NCBI GenBank assembly: GCA_910589415.1
Contig: OU342638.1
Location: 1-64,000, forward strand
Length of the DNA: 64,000 bases
Source: Malachius bipustulatus
Lineage: Eukaryota > Arthropoda > Insecta > Coleoptera > Melyridae
Reading direction: 5' to 3'
The translations under genes were made by a program, and so were the position numbers. Below, piece by piece: positions 1 to 11,189 of the stretch. Every line of letters starts with the position of its first letter. Position 1 is the stretch's first letter. A model generated the notes under the pieces. That model made no database searches. It saw nothing but the letters and a program-made list of their open reading frames with translations, and had not been told where the DNA came from.

Positions 1-1854
1 CGCTAACGCAGCCCAAGTGCGTGTCGCTAGCGCAGTTGGCGTGTGGATTCCAGGATTGCATGAAAGGAATAAAAATGAACGCTAGCGGCCATTTGTGTGC
101 CCTAGCGGCTATTTGTGAGCCGCTTACGGTCATTGGTGGGCCGCTAACGCAGCATAAGTGCGTGTCGCTAGCGCAGTTGGCGTGTGGATTCCAGGATTGC
201 CTAAAAATAATAAAAATGTACGCTAGCGGCAATTGGTGGGACGCTAACTGTCATTGGTGGGCCGCTAACGCAGCTCAAGTGTGTGTCGCTAGCGTAGTTA
301 GCGTGTTGATTCCAGGATTGTATAAAAGTAATAAGAATGAATGAAGATCGCGACGCTAGCGGCCATTGGTGGGCCGCTAACGGTCACTGGTGGTTCGCTA
401 ACGCAGCCCAGGTGCGTGTCGCTAGCGCAGTTGGCGTGTGGATTCCAGGATTGCATAAAAGTAATAAAAATGAACGCTAGCGGCTATTGGTGGGCCGCTA
501 ACGGTGATTGGTGGGCCGCTAACGCAGCCCAAGTGCGTGTCGCTAGCGCAGTTGGCGTGTGGATTACAGGATTGCATAAAAGTAATAAAAATGAACGGAG
601 ATCGCGACGCTAGCGGCCATTGGTGGGCCGCTAACGGTCATTGGTGGTTCGCTAACGCAGCCCAAGTGCGTGTCGCTAGCGCAGTTGGCGTGTGGATTCC
701 AGGATTGCATGAAAGTAATAAAAATGAACGCTAGCGGCCATTGGTGGGACGCTAACGGTCATTGGTGGGCCGCTAACGCAGCCCAAGTGCGCGTCGCTAG
801 CGTAGTTGGCGTGTGGATTCCAGGATTGCATAAAAGTAATAAGAATGAACGGAGTTCGCGACGCTAGCGGCCAGTGGTGGGCCGCTAACGGTCATTGGTG
901 GGCATCTAACGCAGCCCAAGTGCGTGTCGCTAGCGCAGTTGGCGTGTGGATTCCAGGATTGCATGAAAGTAATAAAAATTAACGCTAGCTGCCATTGCTG
1001 GGCCGCTAACGATCTTTGGTGGGCCGCTAACGCAGCCCAAGCGCGCGTCGCTAGCGTAGTTGTCGTGTGGATTCCAGGATTGCATAAAAGTAATAAGAAT
1101 GAACGGAGTTCGCGACGCTAGCGGCCAGTGATGGGCCGCTAACGCAGCAAAGTGAGTATCGCTAGCGCAGTTGGCGTGTGGATTCCAGGATTGCAACAAA
1201 GTAATGAAAATGAACGGAGATCGCGACGCTAGCGGCCATTGGTTGGACGCTAACGGTCATTGGTGGGCCGCTAACGAAAAATAAACGCCATTGGTGGGCC
1301 GCTAACGAAAAATGAACGCTAGCGGCCATTGGTGGGCCGCTAACGGCCATTGGTGGGCCGCTAACGGTCATTGGTGGGCCGCTAACGCAGCAAAGTGAGT
1401 ATCGCTAGCGCAGTTGGCGTGTGGATTCCAGGATTGCAAGAAAGTAATAAAAATGAACGGAGATCGCAACGCTAGCGACCATTGGTGGGCTGCTAACTGT
1501 CATTGGTGGGCCGCTAACGCAGCTCAAGTGCGTGACGCTAGCGCAGTTGGCGTGTGGATTCCATTATTGCATAAAAGTAATATAAATCAACGGAGATCGC
1601 GACGCTAGCGGCCATTGGTGGGCCGCTAAAGGTCATTCGTGGGCCGCTAACGCAGCAAAGTGAGTGTCGCTAGCGCAGTTGGCGTGTGGATTCCAGGATT
1701 GCATAAAAGTAATAAAAATGAACGGAGATCGCGACGCTAGCGGCCATTGGTGTGCCGCTAACGGTCATTGGTAGTTCGCTAACGCAGCCCAGGTGCGTGT
1801 CGCTAGCGCAGTTGGCGTGTGGATTCCAGGATTGCATAAAAGTAATAAAAATGA
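1..1854. repeat. Alternating 121/133-bp dimers, window-start block
   Basis: A mixture of alternating monomers. From about 350 it matches 12.5 kb onward at a constant offset of 12148 bp: monomers at 396, 650, 924, 1162 and 1414 recur at 12544, 12798, 13072, 13310 and 13562. The match extends to about 2640. A third copy lies at about 15.4-17.7 kb. No gene is seen. Confidence 0.85.
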
Positions 1855-1858
1855 ACGC

Positions 1859-1881
1859 TAGCGGCCATTGGTGGGCCGCTA
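1859..1881. repeat. Sub-repeat hairpin, 8-bp arms and 7-nt loop (representative)
   Basis: TAGCGGCC at 1859-1866 pairs perfectly with GGCCGCTA at 1874-1881 across ATTGGTG. The same arrangement recurs in most monomers throughout both arms. Where GCTAGC is on both sides (for example 3389-3415) the arms extend to 10 bp. Confidence 0.8.
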
Positions 1882-3499
1882 ACGGTCATTGGTGGGCCGC
1901 TAACGCAGCAAAGTGAGTATCGCTAGCGCAGTTGGCTTGTGGATTCCAGGATTGCAACAAAGTAATAAAAATGAACGGAGATCGCGACGCTAGCGGCCAT
2001 TGGTTGGACGCTAACGGTCATTGGTGGGCCGCTAACGAAAAATAAACGCCATTGGTGGGCCGCTAACGAAAAATGAACGCTAGCGGCCATTGGTGGGCCG
2101 TTAACGGCCATTGGTGGGCCGCTAACAATCATTGGTGGGCCGCTAACGCAGCAAAGTGAGTATCGCTAGCGCAGTTGGCGTGTGGATTCCAGGATTGCAA
2201 GAAAGTAATAAAAATGAACGGAGATCGCAACGCTAGCGGCCATTGGTGGGCCGCTAACTGTGATTGGTGGGCCGCTAACGCAGCCCAAGTGCGTGACGCT
2301 AGCGCAGTTGGCGTGTGGATTCCATTATTGCATAAAAGTAATATAAATCAACGGGGATCGCGACGCTAGCGTCCATTGGTGGGCCGCTAAAGGTAATTGG
2401 TGGGCCGCTAACGCAGCAAAGTGAGTGTCGCTAGCGCAGTTGGCGTGTGGATTCCAGGATTGCATAAAAGTAATAAAAATGAACGGGAAGACGCGATGCT
2501 AGCGGCCATTGGTGGGCCGCTAACGGTCACTGGTTGTTCGCTAACGCAGCCCAGGTGCGTGTCGCTAGCGCAGTTGGCGTGTGGATTCCAGGATTGCATA
2601 AAAGTAATAAAAATGAACGCTAGCGGCCATTGGTGGGCCGCTAACGGTCATTGGTGGTTCGCTAACGCAGCCCAAGTGCGTGTCGCTAGCGCAGTTGGCG
2701 TGTGGATTCCAGGATTGCATGAAAGTAATAAAAATGAACGCTAGCGGCCATTGGTGGGACGCTAACGGTCATTGGTGGGCCGCTAATGCAGCCCAAGTGC
2801 GCGTCGCTAGCGTAGTTGGCGTGTGGATTCCAGGATTGCATAAAAGTAATAAGAATGAACGGAGTTCGCGACGCTAGCGGCCAGTGGTGGGCCGCTAACG
2901 GTCATTGGTGGGCATCTAACGCAGCCCAAGTGCGTGTCGCTAGCGCAGTTGGCGTGTGGATTCCAGGATTGCATGAAAGTAATAAAAATTAACGCTAGCT
3001 GCCATTGGTGGGCCGCCTTCGGTCATTGGTGGGCCGCTAACGCAGCCCAAGTGCGTGTCGCTAGCGCAGTTGGCGTGTGGATTCCAGGATTGCATGAAAG
3101 GAATAAAAATGAACGCTAGCGGCCATTTGTGTGCCCTAGCGGCTATTTGTGAGCCGCTAACGGTCATTGGTGGGCCGCTAACGCAGCCCAAGTGCGTGTC
3201 GCTAGCGCAGTTGGCGTGTGGATTCCAGGATTGCCTAAAAATAATAAAAATGTACGCTAGCGGCAATTGGTGGGACGCTAACTGTCATTGGTGGGCCGCT
3301 AACGCAGCTCAAGTGTGTGTCGCTAGCGTAGTTAGCGTGTTGATTCCAGGATTGTATAAAAGTAATAAGAATGAATGAAGATCGCGACGCTAGCGGCCAT
3401 TGGTGGGCCGCTAGCGGCCATTGGTGGGCCGCTAACGGTCATTGGTGGGCCGCTAACGAAAAATGAACGCCATTGGTGGGCCGTTAACGAAAAATGACC

Positions 3500-3589
3500 C
3501 ACTTTGGCTGCCCTCTAACGAAAAATGAACGCTAGCGGCCATTGGTGTGCCGCTAACGGTCATTGGTGGGCCGCTAACGCAGCAAAGTG
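3500..3589. repeat. Inverted-repeat pair within AACGAAAAATG-lengthened monomer (representative)
   Basis: CACTTTGGCTGC at 3500-3511 is the reverse complement of GCAGCAAAGTG at 3579-3589, apart from one extra C. The same pair recurs wherever the lengthened monomer occurs, for example near 7092, 9130, 18949, 36187, 47055, 56897 and 63070. It may be an inverted scrap of the monomer. The similarity is short, so chance origin followed by amplification is possible. Confidence 0.45.
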
Positions 3590-5446
3590 AGTATCGCTAG
3601 CGCAGTTGGCGTGTGGATTCCAGGATTGCAAGAAAGTAATAAAAATGAACGGAGATCGCGACGCTAGCGGCCATTGGTGGGCCGCTAACGGTCATTGGTG
3701 CTTCGCTAATGCAGCCCAGGTGCGTGTCGCTAGCGCAGTTGGCGTGTGGATTCCGAGATTGCATAAAAGTAATAAAAATGAACGCTAGCGGCCATTGGTG
3801 GGCCGCTAACGGTCATTGGTGGGCCGCTAACGCAGCAAAGTGAGTATCGCTAGCGCAGTTGGCGTGTGGATTCCAGGATTGCAACAAAGTAATAAAAATG
3901 AACGGAGATCGCGACGCTAGCGGCCATTGGTTGGACGCTAACGGTCATTGGTGGGCCGCTAACGAAAAATAAACGCCATTGGTGGGCCGCTAACGAAAAA
4001 TGAACGCTAGCGGCCATTGGTGGGCCGTTAACGGCCATTGGTGGGCCGCTAACAATCATTGGTGGGCCGCTAACGCAGCAAAGTGAGTATCGCTAGCGCA
4101 GTTGGCGTGTGGATTCCAGGATTGCAAGAAAGTAATAAAAATGAACGGAGATCGCAACGCTAGCGGCCATTGGTGGGCCGCTAACTGTCATTGGTGGGCC
4201 GCTAACGCAGCCCAAGTGCGTGACGCTAGCGCAGTTGGCGTGTGGATTCCATTATTGCATAAAAGTAATATAAATCAACGGAGATCGCGACGCTAGCGTC
4301 CATTGGTGGGCCGCTAACGGTAATTGGTGGGCCGCTAACGCAGCAAAGTGAGTGTCGCTAGCGCAGTTGGCGTGTGGATTCCAGGATTGCATAAAAGTAA
4401 TAAAAATGAACGGGAAGACGCGACGCTAGCGGCCATTGGTGGGCCGCTAACGGTCACTGGTGGTTCGCTAACGCAGCCCAGGTGCGTGTCGCTAGCGCAG
4501 TTGGCGTGTGGATTCCAGGATTGCATAAAAGTAATAAAAATGAACGCTAGCGGCCATTGGTGGGCCGCTAACGGTCATTGGTGGGCCGCTAACGCTGCCC
4601 AAGTGCGTGTCGCTAGCGCAGTTGGCGTGTGGATTACAGGATTGCATAAAAGTAATAAAAATGAACGGAGATCGCGACGCTAGCGGCCATTGGTGGGCCG
4701 CTAACGGTCATTGGTGGTTCGCTAACGCAGCCCAAGTGCGTGTCGCTAGCGCAGTTGGCGTGTGGATTCCAGGATTGCATGAAAGTAATAAAAATGAACG
4801 CTAGCGGCCATTGGTGGGACGCTAACGGTCATTGGTGGGCCGCTAACGCAGCCCAAGTGCGCGTCGCTAGCGTAGTTGGCGTGTGGATTCCAGGATTGCA
4901 TAAAAGTAATAAGAATGAACGGAGTTCGCGACGCTAGCGGCCAGTGGTGGGCCGCTAAATGTCATTGGTGGGCATCTAACGCAGCCCAAGTGCGTGTCGC
5001 TAGCGCAGTTGGCGTGTGGATTCCAGGATTGCATGAAAGTAATAAAAATTAACGCTAGCTGCCATTGGTGGGCCGCCTTCGGTCATTGGTGGGCCGCTAA
5101 CGCAGCCCAAGTGCGTGTCGCTAGCGCAGTTGGCGTGTGGATTCCAGGATTGCATGAAAGGAATAAAAATGAACGCTAGCGGCCATTTGTGTGCCCTAGC
5201 GGCTATTTGTGGGCCGCTAACGGTCATTGGTGGGCCGCTAACGCAGCCCAAGTGCGTGTCGCTAGCGCAGTTGGCGTGTGAATTCCAGGATTGCCTAAAA
5301 ATAATAAAAATGTACGCTAGCGGCAATTGGTGGGACGCTAACTGTCATTGGTGGGCCGCTAACGCAGCCCAAGTGTGTGTCGCTAGCGTAGTTAGCGTGT
5401 TGATTCCAGGATTGTATAAAAGTAATAAGAATGAATGGAGATCGCG

Positions 5447-8400
5447 ACGCTAGCGGCCATTGGTGGGCCGCTAACGGTCATTGGTGGGCCGCTAACGCAG
5501 CAAAGTGAGTATCGCTAGCGCAGTTGGCGTGTGGATTCCAGGATTGCAACAAAGTAATAAAAATGAACGGAGATCGCGACGCTAGCGGCCATTGGTTGGA
5601 CGCTAACGGTCATTGGTGGGCCGCTAACGAAAAATAAACGCCATTGGTGGGCCGCTAACGAAAAATGAACGCTAGCGGCCATTGGTGGGCCGTTAACGGC
5701 CATTGGTGGGCCGCTAACAATCATTGGTGGGCCGCTAACGCAGCAAAGTGAGTATCGCTAGCGCAGTTGGCGTGTGGATTCCAGGATTGCAAGAAAGTAA
5801 TAAAAATGAACGGAGATCGCAACGCTAGCGGCCATTGGTGGGCCGCTAACTGTGATTGGTGGGCCGCTAACGCAGCCCAAGTGCGTGACGCTAGCGAAGT
5901 TGGCGTGTGGATTCCATTATTGCATAAAAGTAATATAAATCAACGGAGATCGCGACGCTAGCGTCCATTGGTGGGCCGCTAAAGGTAATTGGTGGGCCGC
6001 TAACGCAGCAAAGTGAGTGTCGCTAGCGCAGTTGGCGTGTGGATTCCAGGATTGCATAAAAGTAATAAAAATGAACGGGAAGACGCGATGCTAGCGGCCA
6101 TTGGTGGGCCGCTAACGGTCACTGGTTGTTCGCTAACGCAGCCCAGGTGCGTGTCGCTAGCGCAGTTGGCGTGTGGATTCCAGGATTGCATAAAAGTAAT
6201 AAAAATGAACGCTAGCGGCCATTGGTGGCCCGCTAACGGTCATTGGTGGTTCGCTAACGCAGCCCAAGTGCTTGTCGCTAGCGCAGTTGGCGTGTGGATT
6301 CCAGGATTGCATGAAAGTAATAAAAATGAACGCTAGCGGCCATTGGTGGGACGCTAACGGTCATTGGTGGGCCGCTAATGCAGCCCAAGTGCGCGTCGCT
6401 AGCGTAGTTGGCGTGTGGATTCCAGGATTGCATAAAAGTAATAAGAATGAACGGAGTTCGCGACGCTAGCGGCCAGTGGTGGGCCGCTAACGGTCATTGG
6501 TGGGCATCTAACGCAGCCCAAGTGCGTGTCGCTAGCGCAGTTGGCGTGTGGATTCCAGGATTGCATGAAAGTAATAAAAATTAACGCTAGCTGCCATTGG
6601 TGGGCCGCCTTCGGTCATTGGTGGGCCGCTAACGCAGCCCAAGTGCGTGTCGCTAGCGCAGTTGGCGTGTGGATTCCAGGATTGCATGAAAGGAATAAAA
6701 ATGAACGCTAGCGGCCATTTGTGTGCCCTAGCGGCTATTTGTGAGCCGCTAACGGTCATTGGTGGGCCGCTAACGCAGCCCAAGTGCGTGTCGCTAGCGC
6801 AGTTGGCGTGTGGATTCCAGGATTGCCTAAAAATAATAAAAATGTACGCTAGCGGCAATTGGTGGGACGCTAACTGTCATTGGTGGGCCGCTAACGCAGC
6901 TCAAGTGTGTGTCGCTAGCGTAGTTAGCGTGTTGATTCCAGGATTGTATAAAAGTAATAAGAATGAATGAAGATCGCGACGCTAGCGGCCATTGGTGGGC
7001 CGCTAGCGGCCATTGGTGGGCCGCTAACGGTCATTGGTGGGCCGCTAACGAAAAATGAACGCCATTGGTGGGCCGTTAACGAAAAATGACCCACTTTGGC
7101 TGCCCTCTAACGAAAAATGAACGCTAGCGGCCATTGGTGTGCCGCTAACGGTCATTGGTGGGCCGCTAACGCAGCAAAGTGAGTATCGCTAGCGCAGTTG
7201 GCGTGTGGATTCCAGGATTGCAAGAAAGTAATAAAAATGAACGGAGATCGCGACGCTAGCGGCCATTGGTGGGCCGCTAACGGTCATTGGTGCTTCGCTA
7301 ATGCAGCCCAGGTGCGTGTCGCTAGCGCAGTTGGCGTGTGGATTCCGAGATTGCATAAAAGTAATAAAAATGAACGCTAGCGGCCATTGGTGGGCCGCTA
7401 ACGGTCATTGGTGGGCCGCTAACGCAGCAAAGTGAGTATCGCTAGCGCAGTTGGCGTGTGGATTCCAGGATTGCAACAAAGTAATAAAAATGAACGGAGA
7501 TCGCGACGCTAGCGGCCATTGGTTGGACGCTAACGGTCATTGGTGGGCCGCTAACGAAAAATAAACGCCATTGGTGGGCCGCTAACGAAAAATGAACGCT
7601 AGCGGCCATTGGTGGGCCGTTAACGGCCATTGGTGGGCCGCTAACAATCATTGGTGGGCCGCTAACGCAGCAAAGTGAGTATCGCTAGCGCAGTTGGCGT
7701 GTGGATTCCAGGATTGCAAGAAAGTAATAAAAATGAACGGAGATCGCAACGCTAGCGGCCATTGGTGGGCCGCTAACTGTCATTGGTGGGCCGCTAACGC
7801 AGCCCAATTGCGTGACGCTAGCGCAGTTGGCGTGTGGATTCCATTATTGCATAAAAGTAATATAAATCAACGGAGATCGCGACGCTAGCGTCCATTGGTG
7901 GGCCGCTAAAGGTAATTGGTGGGCCGCTAACGCAGCAAAGTGAGTGTCGCTAGCGCAGTTGGCGTGTGGATTCCAGGATTGCATAAAAGTAATAAAAATG
8001 AACGGGAAGACGCGACGCTAGCGGCCATTGGTGGGCCGCTAACGGTCACTGGTGGTTCGCTAACGCAGCCCAGGTGCGTGTCGCTAGCGCAGTTGGCGTG
8101 TGGATTCCAGGATTGCATAAAAGTAATAAAAATGAACGCTAGCGGCCATTGGTGGGCCGCTAACGGTCATTGGTGGGCCGCTAACGCTGCCCAAGTGCGT
8201 GTCGCTAGCGCAGTTGGCGTGTGGATTACAGGATTGCATAAAAGTAATAAAAATGAACGGAGATCGCGACGCTAGCGGCCATTGGTGGGCCGCTAACGGT
8301 CATTGGTGGTTCGCTAACGCAGCCCAAGTGCGTGTCGCTAGCGCAGTTGGCGTGTGGATTCCAGGATTGCATGAAAGTAATAAAAATGAACGCTAGCGGC

Positions 8401-9038
8401 CATTGGTGGGACGCTAACGGTCATTGGTGGGCCGCTAACGCAGCCCAAGTGCGCGTCGCTAGCGTAGTTGGCGTGTGGATTCCAGGATTGCATAAAAGTA
8501 ATAAGAATGAACGGAGTTCGCGACGCTAGCGGCCAGTGGTGGGCCGCTAACGGTCATTGGTGGGCATCTAACGCAGCCCAAGTGCGTGTCGCTTGCGCAG
8601 TTGGCGTGTGGATTCCAGGATTGCATGAAAGTAATAAAAATTAACGCTAGCTGCCATTGGTGGGCCGCCTTCGGTCATTGGTGGGCCGCTAACGCAGCCC
8701 AAGTGCGTGTCGCTAGCGCAGTTGGCGTGTGGATTCCAGGATTGCATGAAAGGAATAAAAATGAACGCTAGCGGCCATTTGTGTGCCCTAGCGGCTATTT
8801 GTGGGCCGCTAACGGTCATTGGTGGGCCGCTAACGCAGCCCAAGTGCGTGTCGCTAGCGCAGTTGGCGTGTGAATTCCAGGATTGCCTAAAAATAATAAA
8901 AATGTACGCTAGCGGCAATTGGTGGGACGCTAACTGTCATTGGTGGGCCGCTAACGCAGCCCAAGTGTGTGTCGCTAGCGTAGTTAGCGTGTTGATTCCA
9001 GGATTGTATAAAAGTAATAAGAATGAATGGAGATCGCG
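5447..9038. repeat. Higher-order repeat A, copy 2 (3592 bp)
   Basis: Second tandem copy of the 3592-bp unit, with only scattered single-base changes from copy 1. Similarity carries on about 50 bp past the unit end, to about 9088, where CTAACGAAAAATG replaces CTAACGCAGC. That marks the end of the duplication. Confidence 0.88.
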
Positions 9039-9479
9039 ACGCTAGCGGCCATTGGTGGGCCGCTAACGGTCATTGGTGGGCCGCTAACGAAAAATGAACG
9101 CCATTGGTGGGCCGTTAACGAAAAATGACCCACTTTGGCTGCCCTCTAACGAAAAATGAACGCTAGCGGCCATTGGTGTGCCGCTAACGGTCATTGGTGG
9201 GCCGCTAACGCAGCAAAGTGAGTATCGCTAGCGCAGTTGGCGTGTGGATTCCAGGATTGCAAGAAAGTAATAAAAATGAACGGAGATCGCGACGCTAGCG
9301 GCCATTGGTGGGCCGCTAATGGTCATTGGTGCTTCGCTAATGCAGCCCAGGTGCGTGTCGCTAGCGCAGTTGGCGTGTGGATTCCGAGATTGCATAAAAG
9401 TGATAAAAATGAACGCTAGCGGCCATTGGTGGGCCGCTAACGGTCATTGGTGTGCCACTAACGCAGCCCAAGTGCGTGT

Positions 9480-10012
9480 CGCTAGCGCAGTTGGCATGTG
9501 GATTCCAGGATTGCAAGAAAGTAATAAAAATGAACGGAGATCGCGACGCTAGCGGCCATTGGTGGGCCGCTAACGGTCATTGGTGGGCCGCTAACGCAGC
9601 CCAAGTGCGTGTCGCTAGCGCAGTTGGCATGTGGATTCTAGGATTGCAAGAAAGTAATAAAAATGAACGGAGATCGCGACGCTAGTGGCCATTGGTGGGC
9701 CGCTAACGGTCATTAGTGTGCCGCTAACGCAGCCCATGTGCGTGTCGCTAGCGCAGTTGGCATGTGGATTCCAGGATTGCAAGAAAGTAATAAAAATGAA
9801 CGGAGATCGCGACGCTAGTGGCCATTGGTGGGCCGCTAACGGTCATTGGTGTGCCGCTAACGCAGCCCAAGTGCGTGTCGCTAGCGCAGTTGGCATGTGG
9901 ATTCCAGGATTGCAAGAAAGTAATAAAAATCAACGGAGATCGCGACGCTAGCGGCCATTGGTGAGCCGCTAACGGTCATTGGTGGGTTGCTAACGCAGCC
10001 CAAGTGCGTGTC
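9480..10012. repeat. Run of consecutive 133-bp monomers (GGCATGTGG subfamily)
   Basis: The anchor CGCTAGCGCAGTTGG falls at 9480, 9613, 9746 and 9879, with CGCTAGCGCAGTTGC at 10012, so all four spacings are 133. Here the usual 121/133 alternation is lost. Most of these monomers share the diagnostic change GGCATGTGG for GGCGTGTGG, and AAGAAAGTAATAAAAAT. Equivalent runs are seen around 21.3-21.9, 41.3-41.95, 45.7-46.2, 52.3-52.75 and 63.4-63.95 kb. Confidence 0.85.
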
Positions 10013-10483
10013 GCTAGCGCAGTTGCCGTGTGGATTCAAGGATTGCATGAAAGTTATAAAAATGAACGCTACCAGCCATTTGTGAGCCGCTAGCGGCCAT
10101 TTGTGAGCCGCTAGCGGCCATTTATGAGCCGCTAACGCAGAAAAGTGAGTGTCGCAAGCGTAGTTGGCGTGTGGATTCTTGGATTGCAAGAAAGTAATAA
10201 AAATGAACGGAGATCGCGACGCTAGCGGCCACTGGTGGGCCGCTAACGGTCATTGATGGGCCGCTAACGCAGCCCAAGTGCGTGTCGCTTGCGCAGTTGG
10301 CGTGTGGATTCCAGGATTGCATAAAAGTAATAAAAATGTACGCTAGCGGCCATTGGTGAGTCGCTAACTGTCATTGGTGGGCCGCTAACTGTCATTGGTG
10401 GGCCGCTAACGCAGCCCAAGTGCGTATCGCTAGCGTAGTTGGCGTGTGGATTCCAGGATTGCATAAAAGTAATCAGAATGAAT

Positions 10484-10836
10484 GGAGATCGCGACGCTAG
10501 CGGCCATTGGTGGGCCGCTAACGGTCATTGGATGGCCGCTAACGCAGCCCAAGTGCGTGTCGCTAGTGCACATGGCGTGTGGATTCCAAGATTTCATGAA
10601 AGTAATAAAAATTAACGCTAGCGGCCATTGATAAGCTGCTAACGAAAAATGAACGCAATTGGTGGGCCGCTAACGAAAAATTACGCACTTTGGCTGCACG
10701 CTAACGAAAAATGAACGCTAGCGGCCATTGGTGAGCCGCTAAAGGTCATTGGTGGGCCTCTAACGCAGCAAAGTGAGTGTCGCTAGCGCAGTTGGCGTGT
10801 GGATTCCAGGATTGCATAAAAGTAATAAAAATGAAC
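10484..10836. repeat. 353-bp tandem duplication, copy 1
   Basis: This unit holds the GCTAGTGCACATGGCG variant, the ATTGATAAGCTGC variant and a TTACGCACTTTGGCTGC block. The same order recurs 353 bp later. Single-copy versions of this unit occur near 22.1, 33.85 and 58.4 kb, so the duplication is specific to this place. Confidence 0.85.
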
Positions 10837-11189
10837 GGAGATCGCGACGCTAGCGGCCATTGGTGGGCCGCTAACGGTCATTGGATGGCCGCTAACGCAG
10901 CCCAAGTGCGTGTCGCTAGTGCACATGGCGTGTGGATTCCAGGATTTCATGAAAGTAATAAAAATTAACGCTAGCGGCCATTGATAAGCTGCTAACGAAA
11001 AATGAACGCAATTAGTGGGCCGCTAACGAAAAATTACGCACTTTGGCTGCACGCTAACGAAAAATGAACGCTAGCGGCCATTGGTGAGCCGCTAAAGGTC
11101 ATTGGTGGGCCTCTAACGCAGCAAAGTGAGTGTCGCTAGCGCAGTTGGCGTGTGGATTCCAGGATTGCATAAAAGTAATAAAAATGAAC
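10837..11189. repeat. 353-bp tandem duplication, copy 2
   Basis: Second copy of the 353-bp unit, with a few base changes (for example CCAGGATTTC for CCAAGATTTC). Similarity to copy 1 breaks left of 10484/10837, where AATCAGAATGAATGG faces AATAAAAATGAACGG. Confidence 0.85.

Larger units (their letters stand above)
1855..5446. repeat. Higher-order repeat A, copy 1 (3592 bp)
   Basis: This block matches the next one at a fixed 3592-bp offset: variants at 1923, 2175, 2421, 3055, 3606 and 3850 recur at 5515, 5767, 6013, 6647, 7198 and 7442. The left edge is where 1854 and 5446 first differ, going from AATGAACGCTAG to a GATCGCGACGCTAG monomer. Inside it, parts also repeat at 2060 bp (2680 with 4740; 3055 with 5115), so the block is itself a composite. 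Confidence 0.88.
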
